Origin: JAVBLT01 sp031553315
GTDB lineage: Bacteria > Verrucomicrobiota > Kiritimatiellia > RFP12 > DVOR01
DNA length: 55,928 nucleotides
Reading direction: 5' to 3'
Assembly: GCA_031553315.1 (NCBI GenBank)
Contig: JAVBLT010000057.1
Span: 1 to 55,928, forward strand
The notes beneath the pieces are model-generated. The model was not told the DNA's origin. It saw only the letters and a list, made by a program, of their open reading frames with translations, and did no database searches. The position numbers were made by a program, and so were the translations under genes. Below are positions 1 to 9,030 of this stretch, piece after piece (position 1 is the stretch's first letter; each line of letters begins with the position of its first letter).

Positions 1-37
1 CGAGAAAAAGCGGAAAGATCAATCGAAATATGCTCTA
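1..37. repeat. Right end of an IS630-type element or related MITE
   Basis: Positions 1-35 match the right end of the MITE at 22898-23056 (core GATCAATCGAAATA followed by GCTC) and are followed by a TA at 36-37, the target dinucleotide of IS630-type insertion. The rest of the element lies outside the window, so it cannot be said whether this is a full IS or a MITE. The TA is part of the TAG stop codon of the neighbouring minus-strand gene. Confidence 0.75.
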
Positions 38-790
38 GACGGTTGTTTCTTGGGCGAACTGTTTTTCCAGCTCCTGTTTTCTGCGGAGCATGGCAATGTA
101 GATCACGGAGGGAATGGTCACGCGATAGGCAGGCCCCAAGAGATCGACGACAAGCCAAACGCCTGTCAGCGTCCAGCCGATGGGTCCTGTCACAATGGCG
201 GCCACACGAACGAGCGCGGCATTTGTGAGAAATTTAAGACCATGGCCAAAAATCGTTTTCCACACGGCGTTAACGATAATCAGCAACAGTTGGTACGATT
301 TGAACCCGCCCATATTGAAAAGCTTGATCAAAAGCGCGGTCAGCATGGGGCCTTTAAGGTCTTTTATGGCATTGATGGTTACATCGTCTCCGACGGTTCT
401 GATGATTTCGCGTTTCTCTTCATCGGTCAGCTTATCGAACGCTTTTTCAATAATCACGGTGATGATTGAATTTTCGATCATCTCGAGCGGCTGTGCTTCG
501 TTATAGGGGGCTTTCAGGCGTTTGGCCACATCGCACACAATCGTTTTGTAGGCCGGGCAGCGTGAAAACAGGGAGTGGCCGCCGTATTCGCGGATTTCTT
601 CCGCGATCAGGTCGGCATAGGAGGAGTGATTGGGGTGGCGCTGTTTGTAAACCTTGTCGCCCTCCAACGAGTTATTGAGTTGCTTCTTGATCAGCTCGAC
701 CAGGAAGCTCAGGTCTTCGTTGTTTGCGCTTTCAAGAACGGGGTTCAGATCCTTGTCGTATGAATCGGCGGTGCGGTCGCTGTCTAACAT
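35..790 (-). CDS. YaaW/UPF0174 family protein (copy 1)
   Basis: The 251-residue product resembles Escherichia coli YaaW (DUF3944 plus UPF0174), a family of unknown function. Visible family marks are an N-terminal EDLSFLVELI segment, IREYGGHS near residues 67-74, VAKRLKAP, EEKREIIRTVG, and the C-terminal LLGPAYRVTIPSVIYIAMLRR. A hydrophobic stretch at about residues 155-225 suggests membrane association. The ATG at 790 is preceded by a GAAAGGAT ribosome-binding site, also present before copy 2. By eye about two thirds of residues agree with the tandem paralogue downstream. The TAG stop lies exactly at the junction with the mobile-element end at 1-37, so the last few residues (ETTV) may come from the insertion. 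Base composition is less GC-rich than most of the window. Confidence 0.75.
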   Translation of the reverse strand: MLDSDRTADSYDKDLNPVLESANNEDLSFLVELIKKQLNNSLEGDKVYKQRHPNHSSYADLIAEEIREYGGHSLFSRCPAYKTIVCDVAKRLKAPYNEAQPLEMIENSIITVIIEKAFDKLTDEEKREIIRTVGDDVTINAIKDLKGPMLTALLIKLFNMGGFKSYQLLLIIVNAVWKTIFGHGLKFLTNAALVRVAAIVTGPIGWTLTGVWLVVDLLGPAYRVTIPSVIYIAMLRRKQELEKQFAQETTV

Positions 791-810
791 GGCGGTATCC
801 TTTCATTTGC

Positions 811-827
811 ATACACAACGGGTGTAT
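811..827. promoter_or_regulatory. Inverted repeat ATACAC-GTGTAT upstream of yaaW copy 1
   Basis: A 6-bp inverted repeat with 5 bases between the arms lies about 20 bases upstream of the ATG at 790. It could be an operator or part of a leader hairpin. No matching site was seen before copy 2, so a shared regulator is not supported. Confidence 0.2.
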
Positions 828-861
828 CCACAAACAGATACGAAGGGTGATGACAGTTGGG

Positions 862-1599
862 TCACTTTTTGAGCTGTTCGGCGAGCTCCTGTTGCTTCCT
901 GAGCATGGCGATGCAGACCACGGCGGGAATCGCCACGCGATAGGCGGGACCCAACAGATCAACCACGGCCAAAAGCCCCATCAGCACCCATCCGATCGGT
1001 CCCGTCAAAACACCTGCGATTCGGCACAATGCAACATTCCCGACGCCGCGAAGCGCATGGCCAAGCGTAACGGTTGAAATGGCGTTCACAATGAGCAGCA
1101 TCAGCTGATACGATTTGAAGCCGCCCATGTTGAAAAGTTTGAGAATAACCGCGGTTAGGGTCACGCCACGCATGTCTTTGAGTGAATCGAGGGTGGTGTC
1201 GCTGCCGACAGTTCGCAAGATTTCGCGCTTTTCCTCGTCGTTCAATTTATCAAAGGTTTTTTCAACAATCACGCCGACGATTGCATTTTCAATCATCTCG
1301 ACGGGCTGCTTCGGGTTGTAGGGCGCTTTCAGGCGCCTGGCCACCTTGCAGACCACTTTTTTGTACGCCGGGCAGGGTTCCTTGAGCGTGTGGCCGCCGT
1401 ATTCGCGGATTTCCTTAGCGATCAGGTCGGCATAGGCGGTATGGTTCGGATGGTGCTGTTTGTAAACAGCAGTCAGCTCAAGGGAACTGTTCAGTTGCTT
1501 GTTGAGCAGTTCGACCAAAAACTGGAGATCCTCACTGCTGGCTTTCTCAAGAACAGGGTTCAGATCCCGATCATAGGCATCGGCGGTTCGCGCTTGCAT
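862..1599 (-). CDS. YaaW/UPF0174 family protein (copy 2)
   Basis: The 245-residue product is a close tandem paralogue of the gene at 35-790. It shares DLNPVLE, IREYGGHT, RRLKAPYN, the run LFNMGGFKSYQL and the C-terminal LLGPAYRVAIPAVVCIAMLR. The hydrophobic central and C-terminal part (about residues 150-225) again suggests membrane association. The gap to copy 1 is 71 bases, and both start codons have the same GAAAGGATA-type ribosome-binding site, so the leader was probably duplicated too. It ends in AEQLKK, slightly shorter than copy 1, which fits the idea that the end of copy 1 was altered by insertion. The function of this family is not established. Confidence 0.75.
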   Translation of the reverse strand: MQARTADAYDRDLNPVLEKASSEDLQFLVELLNKQLNSSLELTAVYKQHHPNHTAYADLIAKEIREYGGHTLKEPCPAYKKVVCKVARRLKAPYNPKQPVEMIENAIVGVIVEKTFDKLNDEEKREILRTVGSDTTLDSLKDMRGVTLTAVILKLFNMGGFKSYQLMLLIVNAISTVTLGHALRGVGNVALCRIAGVLTGPIGWVLMGLLAVVDLLGPAYRVAIPAVVCIAMLRKQQELAEQLKK

Positions 1600-1663
1600 G
1601 GCAATATCCTTTCATGTAGACTTCTTTCGTGTTCGCTTATAAACACGCAAAGAGCAATGAAAA

Positions 1664-1695
1664 AATGACACTGAAAAATGAAAGGAACTGTCATT
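1664..1695. promoter_or_regulatory. Inverted repeat AATGACA-TGTCATT between divergent genes
   Basis: A 7-bp perfect inverted repeat with an 18-base spacer lies between the divergently transcribed yaaW copy 2 and the kinase gene. It may be an operator or a chance palindrome in AT-rich intergenic sequence. Confidence 0.2.
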
Positions 1696-1743
1696 CTCAC
1701 ATAAGGGCGACGTATCCATGGGTATGAGCACAGTGATCAACAC

Positions 1744-4263
1744 ATGAAAATGAAACCGACAGAGACCTCTTGCGTTTTAGCGGCCGGCGATGTTTTGGAA
1801 AAATGTTACCGGGTCGTCTCCTTCATCGGCTCGGGCGGCATGGCCGAGGTGTATGATGTGGTGCACCTGCAATTGGGCGCGCATTTCGCTTTGAAAGTGT
1901 TCACGCTTGCCGAAGGGGAGGTGGAGTATCTGCGCGAACATTTTTACGCGGAAGGTCGGCTTTTGGCACGATTGCGCCATCGGCATGTGGTGCGGGTGGT
2001 GCACCTGGGGGAGATTGAAGAGAGCCGCTGCGTCTACTTCATTATGGATCTGGTCACGCTGCCGCTCATGCTGGCGCGCGAAATACAGCGCGACCCTTCG
2101 GCGCTGCTCAAAAAACAAAAGGATGTGGCCGATAGGGAAAAAACGGTGATGACGCTGGGCGATTTGCTCCGCCTCTGCGGCCGCCTCCCCTACCCGGTCG
2201 TGCGCCATCTTTTCCGCGATATCTGCCAGGGGCTTGCGTATGTGCACGGCATGGGTGTGATTCACCGCGACCTCAAGCTCGAAAATATACTGCTCGATGC
2301 GGAAGGCCGCGCGGTTCTGGCCGATTTCGGCATTGCTAAAATCATCAATCCCACGCTGCTGCGGGCGTTTTCAACCCAAAAAACCCTCCTCAACACGGCT
2401 CAAGGCAAAACCATGGTCGGGTCGTGTTTTTACCTGGCGCCGGAATTGACCGCCGGCGACTCCGCCACGGTGAAATCGGATCTCTACGCGCTGGGGGTTC
2501 TGCTTTACCGCCTGCTCACCGCAAACTGGTACGAAGGAGGCGCCCATTGTTTCTCCAAGCTCGGCGAACTCCCGACCGCCTGGGCGAAACCGCTTCGCCG
2601 GATGCTGGCGCAAAACCCCGATTACCGGGCGGCATCGGTCGCGGAAATTGTGGCGCTGTCGCCTTCGGAAAGCGACCTCCGGGAAACGGTTTTTACGCGC
2701 CGGCGCTGCCTGATCGCGCTGAGCGGAGCCGTGGCGGCGGGAGTCGGCGCGGGCGTTTACCGCGGGTTCAAACCCGCGCCGACCGCACCCAAAAAACTCG
2801 AGCTTCTGCCCAACGAAAACGGAGCCTTTCAGCTTTCGGGCGAGCTCAATGAACATATTGTGTTGCACAAGCGGGGCGCGTTTTCGCTGGAGATTGAACC
2901 CGATGCCACAGGGAAGCTTGAGCTCACCCTCGACCGCGAACCGCCGAAAAGCGTCACCTTCTTCGATGGCGCGCGGGCGGAAGTGCGGCTGTTCTTCCAA
3001 AAGCCGACCGATCTTTCCGCGATGCAGGCCACGGTTTCGGGCGATTGCCTGCTGATTCTCGCGGGCATGTTCGGCGCGGCGGCGCCCGCCGCGCGGCTCT
3101 CGCATGAGAGCACGCTGCGCTTCGAGGGCGATGCCCAAACCCGGCTCACGCTCTCGAACATTGTCGCGCCTTCCAAAGCAAACGTGATTGTCGGCGGCAA
3201 GGGCGCGATTTTTTCGACGCATAACCAGGCGGAAATCAGCGGCGTGATCCGGGTGGAGGGCGGCGCCACGCTTCACATTGAACATTCCAAATACAAAAAG
3301 CCATTCGGCGTGGAGGCGTTCGATGGCGCGACTGTGGCGTTCGGCCCGCGCGCGGATCGCTGGTGGCAAGATTGCGTGCGTTTCATCCACCTTCACAAGG
3401 GCACGGCCATGAAGATCGCCCCGGCGGAGCGGCAGATGATGACATGGGGTCGCTGGGAGCTTTGGGATGGCGCGCGGATCGAAACCAAAAGCGCACTCAT
3501 CACCTACGGCCACGCAATCATCCTCCACTCCGGCACCGGTACCCTTGAAGGCGAGCGCCTGTTGCTGGCCAGCCGCGACCCCCTTTACCTTCAAGCGGAG
3601 AAGGGCGCCGAGCTGCTGATGAAAATCGGCATCCTTTCGCATGAACACTTCGAAGGCGCCCCGATCCGCAAGCAGGGCCCCGGGCGCGTGACCTTTCAGA
3701 GTGAAGACCTGCAAAGCGTCACCTATGTGGTCGTGGAGCAGGGGTCTCTCTGCCTGCGCTCCAAATGGGTGCAAAAGACGGAAAATCATTTCGAGAAACC
3801 GCACCGGCCCTGTTCCTGGTATGTTAAGGAGGGCGCCGTGATGCTGGGCACGGGCGGCATTGAATTCCGCCGCCGCTTCAGCGGGGAACAACCCAGGCAC
3901 CCGTCTTTGGAAGTGGAAAAGGGCGCTGTTCTCGAAGGCGGCATCGAGGGCGAAGGCGTCTTCACTGTTTCGCATCTGACTCTTCACGACGGGGCCATCA
4001 TCCGCCTTGTTTCTCCGAAAGGGAAAACCGGTCAGGGGAAAATCGAAAATGAAGTGCTTGCGCAAGACAAGCAGCCGGGCACGGTCTGGATCGACCTGAG
4101 CCGGTGGGCGCCCCCGCACTCTACTGCGAACCGCATTCAGGTCATTGCCTGGTCAAAGGCAGAGGGCACCCCGCACCGTTTTGCCGTTTTGCCCAATCTG
4201 AACGATGGTCGCGCCGCGTGGAGATGCGGGCAAAATGAAACGGGAGCCTACCTTTATGTTTGA
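1744..4263 (+). CDS. Membrane Ser/Thr protein kinase with beta-rich C-terminal sensor-like region
   Basis: An 839-residue Hanks-type kinase. The N-terminal catalytic domain (about residues 20-310) has the glycine loop GSGGMAEV (29-36), the ATP-binding lysine K51 in ALKVF, the catalytic loop HRDLKLEN (H174, D176, K178), DFG at 194-196 and APE at 232-234, so it should be active. A hydrophobic segment at about residues 322-338 follows an Arg-rich stretch and probably spans the membrane. The remaining ~490 residues are rich in short Gly-containing beta strands, such as GVIRVEGGATLHIEH and GEGVFTVSHLTLHDGA, like the beta-helix repeats of autotransporter passengers, and would lie outside the cytoplasm. 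No strong ribosome-binding site precedes the ATG. The 3' end overlaps the sigma-factor gene, suggesting a signalling pair. Confidence 0.85.
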   Translation: MKMKPTETSCVLAAGDVLEKCYRVVSFIGSGGMAEVYDVVHLQLGAHFALKVFTLAEGEVEYLREHFYAEGRLLARLRHRHVVRVVHLGEIEESRCVYFIMDLVTLPLMLAREIQRDPSALLKKQKDVADREKTVMTLGDLLRLCGRLPYPVVRHLFRDICQGLAYVHGMGVIHRDLKLENILLDAEGRAVLADFGIAKIINPTLLRAFSTQKTLLNTAQGKTMVGSCFYLAPELTAGDSATVKSDLYALGVLLYRLLTANWYEGGAHCFSKLGELPTAWAKPLRRMLAQNPDYRAASVAEIVALSPSESDLRETVFTRRRCLIALSGAVAAGVGAGVYRGFKPAPTAPKKLELLPNENGAFQLSGELNEHIVLHKRGAFSLEIEPDATGKLELTLDREPPKSVTFFDGARAEVRLFFQKPTDLSAMQATVSGDCLLILAGMFGAAAPAARLSHESTLRFEGDAQTRLTLSNIVAPSKANVIVGGKGAIFSTHNQAEISGVIRVEGGATLHIEHSKYKKPFGVEAFDGATVAFGPRADRWWQDCVRFIHLHKGTAMKIAPAERQMMTWGRWELWDGARIETKSALITYGHAIILHSGTGTLEGERLLLASRDPLYLQAEKGAELLMKIGILSHEHFEGAPIRKQGPGRVTFQSEDLQSVTYVVVEQGSLCLRSKWVQKTENHFEKPHRPCSWYVKEGAVMLGTGGIEFRRRFSGEQPRHPSLEVEKGAVLEGGIEGEGVFTVSHLTLHDGAIIRLVSPKGKTGQGKIENEVLAQDKQPGTVWIDLSRWAPPHSTANRIQVIAWSKAEGTPHRFAVLPNLNDGRAAWRCGQNETGAYLYV

Positions 4264-4933
4264 CTATCCCGATACGCCGTATACATTTCTCATGACCTGC
4301 AAGGGATCGGAAATGACCCATTCCCCCGAGCTGAACAAATTCACGGCGGCGTACCGGCCGGTCATCTGCGCGATTCTCGCCGGCAAGGCCGGTTCCCGGC
4401 GCATGCTCCCCGATTGCGATATCGACGATCTCGCGCAAGAGGTGCTTCTGCGGTTGTTGAGGTCTTTTCAAAAGGGGCTTTACGATCCGGGCGAACAAAG
4501 AAAAAAACGCTTTCGCAATTATCTTTTCAAAGCGGTTCAAAACCGGTGGATCGATTACATCCGCAAAGCAAAGCGGGAGTGCGCCCGCCGCGGGGAGATG
4601 GACTCGCGCTCAAGCGAGAACCTTCCCGCTCCTTCGCCAGAGGAGCTGGAGGAATGCGCAGAACGCATTGAGCGCGACACTGAAATTTTCTTCATGGCGC
4701 TCAATGCCGTTTTGAAAAAATCGAAAATCTCCGAAAAGAGCAAGGCCGTTTACATCATGCTGTGCGGCGAGGGCAAACCGGTCGACGAGGTGGCGGCTCA
4801 TTTCGGCATGCCGGCCAACACGGTGATTCAAATCAAGAGCCGCATCAATCAGGCCATTCGCAGGGCCTATTCTCTGGAAGAATTCAGGATGCTGCTCAGA
4901 GACCTACGATCTGGCGGACGTCGTCCCACGTGA
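4256..4933 (+). CDS. ECF-like RNA polymerase sigma factor (sigma-70 family)
   Basis: About 225 residues. Region 2 is visible in DIDDLAQEVLLRLLRSF followed by RNYLFKAVQNRWIDYIRK. Region 4 is a helix-turn-helix in DEVAAHFGMPANTVIQIKS. An acidic linker lies between them. It should direct RNA polymerase to a specific promoter set. The start at 4256 overlaps the kinase stop and has GGGAG about nine bases upstream; an upstream ATG at 4235 in the same frame is possible. The overlap with the upstream kinase suggests co-translation and perhaps control of the sigma factor by phosphorylation, an arrangement known for some PVC-type ECF groups. The 3' end overlaps the convergent SNF2 gene by 38 bases. Confidence 0.85.
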   Translation: MFDYPDTPYTFLMTCKGSEMTHSPELNKFTAAYRPVICAILAGKAGSRRMLPDCDIDDLAQEVLLRLLRSFQKGLYDPGEQRKKRFRNYLFKAVQNRWIDYIRKAKRECARRGEMDSRSSENLPAPSPEELEECAERIERDTEIFFMALNAVLKKSKISEKSKAVYIMLCGEGKPVDEVAAHFGMPANTVIQIKSRINQAIRRAYSLEEFRMLLRDLRSGGRRPT

Positions 4934-7900
4934 GGCTTTGGGCCACGGCGGCATCGGCGGAGCCCACGGTGGCGTCGATGAGGGCCTGTTTGCGCTGCTG
5001 CATCTGGAGCACTTTTTCTTCGATGGTGTTTTCGGCGATGAGCTTGAGGGCGTAGACGGTTTTTTTCTGGCCGATGCGGTGGGCGCGGTCGGTGGCCTGG
5101 TCTTCGGCGGCGGGGTTCCACCAGGGGTCGAAGTGGATGACCATGTCGGCGCCGGTGAGGTTGAGGCCGGTGCCGCCGGCTTTGAGGCTGATGAGGAAAA
5201 CGGGGATGGAGGGGGTCTGGTTGAAGCGGGCGCACTGTTCGAGGCGGTTCTGGGTGGAGCCGTCGAGGTAACAGCATTCAAGGCGGCGGGCTTCGAGCTC
5301 GGCGCGGATGATTTTGAGCATGGTGGTGAACTGGCTGAACACGAGAATGCGGTGGCCGCCCTGAATGGCTTCGTCGAGGATTTCAAGGAAGTGGTCGAGT
5401 TTGGCGGAGGGGGCTTCTTTGGGGTTGGGCGTGCGGTCTTTGATGAGGTGAAGGTGGCAGCAGATCTGGCGCAGCTGCATGAGGAGGGCGAGGATTTCCA
5501 TGCGGGCGGCGTTGAAGCCTTTTTCTTTGACGAGGCTGCCCATTTTGCCGCGGGTTTTGGCGAGGACGTCGTCATACACGCGTTGCTGGTCGGGGGTGAG
5601 GGTGCAGTAGGAAATTTTTTGAATCTTTTCGGGGAGGTCGCGGGCCACGTCGCGCTTGAGGCGGCGGAGGAGAAAGGGGTGGAGCTTGCGGCGGAGCTTG
5701 GCCTGGGCGGCCTCGGCGTCGGGGGCGGCGTTGAGGATGGGGTCTTCGTAGTGGAGTTTGAAGGTGTCGTAAATGCCGAGGTAGGAGGGCATGAGGAAAT
5801 CCATGATGGACCAGAGGTCGGCGATGCTGTTTTCGATGGGGGTGCCGGTGAGCACGAGGCGGGTATCGGCGCGGAGCTGTTTTACGGCGACGGCGTTTTG
5901 GGTGGAGCGGTTTTTGATGTTCTGGGCTTCGTCGAGCACGATCACGGAGAAGGTGCGGTCGAGGTAAGATTCGATGTCGCGCCGGATGAGGGCGTAGGAG
6001 GTGATCACGAGGTCGGCGGAGTCGATTTCGCCGAAGAGGTCTCCGCGATTGCCGCCTGAGAGCACGAGGCGTTTGAGGCGGGGGGTGAATTTTTCGGCTT
6101 CGCGGTTCCAGTTTTCCACGAGGCTGGTGGGGCAGACGATGAGGGCGGGGCGGCGGCGGGCGGTTTCGCGGGTGCGTTGGAGCTGGAGCCAGGTGAGGGT
6201 CTGAAGGGTTTTGCCAAGGCCCATTTCATCGGCCAAGATGCCGCCGAAACCGCCTTCTTCGAGGAAGCGAAGCCAGTAGACGCCTTCTTTCTGGTAGGGG
6301 CGGAGGGTGGTTTCGAGGGGGCCGAGGGGCACGGGTGAGAGGCGGGCGTTGCGGTTGCGGGCGGCGGCGCGGGCGCGCCAGTCGGGGGCTTCTTCGATGT
6401 CGATGCCTTCAATGGCTTCGAGGGCGGCCTGCACGAAGGGGGCGTGGATGGCGGCGAGGTGAAAGGAGCCGGGGCGGCGGCCGGGGGTGGAAGGGGTGTC
6501 GGCAAAGACGTCGCGCATGGATTCGATGGCGGCGATATCGAGCAGCACGGTGCGATCGCCTTTGTGCACGAAGGCCTCGCCGCACTGAATGGCGCGCTGG
6601 ATTTCGGCGGGGGTCACGTCGGCGACGTTCTGGGGCGATTCGTAGGTGTAGGCGATCTCGAAACCGTCGGCATTTGAATCGACATGGACGACGGGGACGA
6701 TCACTTCCGCCTCTTCGAAAAGCTTGCCCAGGCTCCCTGTGACCGTCACCTTCCAGCCGATGCGCCGGAAGGTGGTGATGCCGCTGCCCAGGAGGTTGAG
6801 CACTTCGCGGTTGCCCACGAGCGGCTTGAGCGCGCCGCCGTGTTCGCCGCCGAAGCCGTGCTTCACGAGGCGGGCGAGGGCTTTTTGTTCGGCGGGGGCG
6901 TTGCGCACGAAAAAGCGGTACGGGTCGTCGGGATCGGGGTAGGAAAAGCCGCCGGTGGTGTCGGGCCCGCAGGCGGGGAAGGCTTCGCCGTTGTAGAGGG
7001 CTTCAAGCTTGGCGGCGACCGAGGCGGCGGAGCCTTGGAGCGTCAGCACGAAAGCGGGTTCGCCGGGGGTGGTGAGGAACTGGTCGGGCGTGAGGCCTTC
7101 GAGGTTGAGGGGCAGGAGCTTTTCGAGGAGCGGCAGCTCGTTGCGCAAGAAGCGGATGACGCCGTTTCCGGGCACGCGGATCGGATCCTGATAGAGCGGG
7201 TGGTAGGGCAGGGGCAGCACTTTTCGCAGCGGCCACGCCTCGTTGCCGCACAGCGCGAACCCGCGGTTCATCGCCGCGAGGATGGCTGTTTCGCCGGGGA
7301 GCGGCATTTTCACGGCGACCACAAGGGCGTGGCTTTCGGGGTCGATTGAAAGCTCCAAACGGCTCTCGACCGCTTCGGCGTGCACCGTGAAGGGTTCGCC
7401 GCCGGGCGTGACGGCGCAGGTGCTCATGGCGCACTGGAGCACGGAAATAAAGTCGACGGGCGAACAGTCTGTGCAGGTGCGCACGGGGCCGCCGCCGATG
7501 TCTTCCAACACGGCGAGGAGGTTTTCGTCGGCCCGGGAAAAGGCGAGCACGCGTTTGGGGGAAATTTCCTCCGGGGCGTGCGCCTTGCCTTCGATCAGGA
7601 TCATCACCGTGAGGGCGATGTTTCCGGCGGCGAAGCGGGCGGGAAGGTCGGCGGGGAACACAAGGCCGAGCGCGGCGGGGGTTCCGCCGGGGGCGCGCTG
7701 GAGGTAAAGGGAATCGTCAATGGCGCTCAGGCGCTCGATGCGGCGCTGCTCTTCCTGGTGGCGGCGGATTTTGAGCGGGTCGGTCTGCCGGCGCATGACC
7801 TGAATGGCGACGGCCATGGCGTGGGCGCAGACGATTCCCTGCTCGCGGTTCTGGTAGCAGGGGCATTCGCTGTCGATCAGGCCGTCGGAGAGGATTTTGA

Positions 7901-8363
7901 AGCGGACTTTCATGGCGCCGAAGTCTTTGGCGATTTCGCCCTCGACCACAGGGTGGCGATACTCGGCGCGAAGAACGCTGCCGCGCTTGAGCAGCTTTTC
8001 GGCTTCGTCGAAAACAGGCTTGCCGCACCACTTGAGAATCTGGTTCTGGGTGAGCGTGCGGCGAATCGGGGCGGGAGCGGCGAGGGGCGGGAGCAGCTTG
8101 AGGGCGAGCGCGACCACATGGGAGCAGATTTGCCCGTGGTCGCGGTTGAGGTAACAGGGGCAATCGCTATCGACCAGGCCGTTGGACAGGAGCCGGAAGC
8201 GCACGGTAAATTGCTTGCCGCCGCGCTCGACAGTCCCCTCGGCGTAGGGCGGCTTCCAGGCGGCATAGACGATGAACCCGGCCTTGAGCGCGCTCTCGGC
8301 GGAGGCAAAGGTTTTTTCATCGCACCAGCCGCGGATATGTTCGCGCGTGAGGTCAAAGGCCAT
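4896..8363 (-). CDS. SWIM-domain SNF2 family ATPase/helicase
   Basis: A 1155-residue Swi2/Snf2 ATPase. The N-terminus carries two SWIM zinc fingers, C68-x-C70...C80-x-H82 and C167-x-C169...C179-x-H181, likely nucleic-acid or protein binding. A long middle region of no clear identity follows. The ATPase core has Walker A DEMGLGKT near residue 715, DEAQ near 809, TGTPIENS, and the C-terminal helicase half with GGTGLNLTGAD and QATDRAHRIGQ. Members translocate on duplex DNA and remodel protein-DNA complexes or act in transcription recycling and repair. It is the last gene of a five-gene minus-strand chain and its start overlaps the CPBP gene by 11 bases. The coding strand is very rich in C-ending codons. 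Confidence 0.93.
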   Translation of the reverse strand: MAFDLTREHIRGWCDEKTFASAESALKAGFIVYAAWKPPYAEGTVERGGKQFTVRFRLLSNGLVDSDCPCYLNRDHGQICSHVVALALKLLPPLAAPAPIRRTLTQNQILKWCGKPVFDEAEKLLKRGSVLRAEYRHPVVEGEIAKDFGAMKVRFKILSDGLIDSECPCYQNREQGIVCAHAMAVAIQVMRRQTDPLKIRRHQEEQRRIERLSAIDDSLYLQRAPGGTPAALGLVFPADLPARFAAGNIALTVMILIEGKAHAPEEISPKRVLAFSRADENLLAVLEDIGGGPVRTCTDCSPVDFISVLQCAMSTCAVTPGGEPFTVHAEAVESRLELSIDPESHALVVAVKMPLPGETAILAAMNRGFALCGNEAWPLRKVLPLPYHPLYQDPIRVPGNGVIRFLRNELPLLEKLLPLNLEGLTPDQFLTTPGEPAFVLTLQGSAASVAAKLEALYNGEAFPACGPDTTGGFSYPDPDDPYRFFVRNAPAEQKALARLVKHGFGGEHGGALKPLVGNREVLNLLGSGITTFRRIGWKVTVTGSLGKLFEEAEVIVPVVHVDSNADGFEIAYTYESPQNVADVTPAEIQRAIQCGEAFVHKGDRTVLLDIAAIESMRDVFADTPSTPGRRPGSFHLAAIHAPFVQAALEAIEGIDIEEAPDWRARAAARNRNARLSPVPLGPLETTLRPYQKEGVYWLRFLEEGGFGGILADEMGLGKTLQTLTWLQLQRTRETARRRPALIVCPTSLVENWNREAEKFTPRLKRLVLSGGNRGDLFGEIDSADLVITSYALIRRDIESYLDRTFSVIVLDEAQNIKNRSTQNAVAVKQLRADTRLVLTGTPIENSIADLWSIMDFLMPSYLGIYDTFKLHYEDPILNAAPDAEAAQAKLRRKLHPFLLRRLKRDVARDLPEKIQKISYCTLTPDQQRVYDDVLAKTRGKMGSLVKEKGFNAARMEILALLMQLRQICCHLHLIKDRTPNPKEAPSAKLDHFLEILDEAIQGGHRILVFSQFTTMLKIIRAELEARRLECCYLDGSTQNRLEQCARFNQTPSIPVFLISLKAGGTGLNLTGADMVIHFDPWWNPAAEDQATDRAHRIGQKKTVYALKLIAENTIEEKVLQMQQRKQALIDATVGSADAAVAQSLTWDDVRQIVGL

Positions 8364-9030
8364 GGCTCACCCCCATCATCGCCCAAAAGGCAAGGCTTGC
8401 GGCGTTGAAAAGCGCGTGCATCGCGACCGGCGCCCAGATCGATTCTGTGGCGACATAGGCGCGCGTGAGGCAGAGCGCCATGACAAAGAGCGGCAGAGCG
8501 GCAAAGATGTTACCGTGAATCAGCGCGAAGACCAGCGCCGCGGCCGCGCTTGCGCCGGTCGTTCCCAGGCGCCCCCGAAACGCGTTGAAAACCACGCCCC
8601 TGAAAAAAAACTCCTCGCAGACCGGCGCCAGCAGGCAGGCGGTCAGAACCATCGCGGCAAACTGAAGCGGCTCCTGATCCTCAAGCCAGCCGAAAACGGC
8701 CTGCGGTTCGGCATTCACATGGAGGCGCTTCAGAATTCCGCCCGAAACCATCGCGGCGAAAAGCACCGCGAGCACCATCTCAACCATGTGGCGCGGCAGG
8801 CTTCTCCATACCGCGCGGTCAAACGAAAACCAACGGCGAAACGGCGTAGGGGAGCAGAGCGCCGAAAGCGATGCGGTCATGAAAAAGGCCAACTGCGTGG
8901 CGAGCGCCGCGACAAACAGGTTCCCGCCCGCATCCTGGCGCGGCAGAAGGAGAAACGCAATCAGCAGCGCGGCAATGCCCAAAGCGGGCAAAGCGGCAAC
9001 CGGCGAGATGGAAGGCAATCGGTCATTCAT
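8353..9030 (-). CDS. CPBP family intramembrane glutamic endopeptidase
   Basis: A 225-residue polytopic membrane protein with the CPBP (Rce1/Abi-like) signature: E139-E140-x3-R144 in CEEFFFRG, H172 in FALIHGN, and H205/N209 in AMHALFN. These are the expected catalytic glutamates and histidines. Several hydrophobic segments (about 12-30, 38-58, 85-100, 122-137, 163-190, 198-220) give a multi-pass inner-membrane protein. Substrates of bacterial members are mostly unknown; roles in bacteriocin immunity and protein processing are described for some. Its start overlaps the exonuclease gene by 8 bases and its end overlaps the SNF2 gene start. Confidence 0.88.
   Translation of the reverse strand: MNDRLPSISPVAALPALGIAALLIAFLLLPRQDAGGNLFVAALATQLAFFMTASLSALCSPTPFRRWFSFDRAVWRSLPRHMVEMVLAVLFAAMVSGGILKRLHVNAEPQAVFGWLEDQEPLQFAAMVLTACLLAPVCEEFFFRGVVFNAFRGRLGTTGASAAAALVFALIHGNIFAALPLFVMALCLTRAYVATESIWAPVAMHALFNAASLAFWAMMGVSHGL

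Noticed and set aside
2371..4119. 582-residue open frame opposite the kinase gene
   Set aside because: The kinase has full catalytic motifs; the antisense product shows no domain.
4938..6059. 373-residue plus-strand frame inside the SNF2 gene
   Set aside because: Antisense to conserved helicase motifs and Gly/Val-rich.
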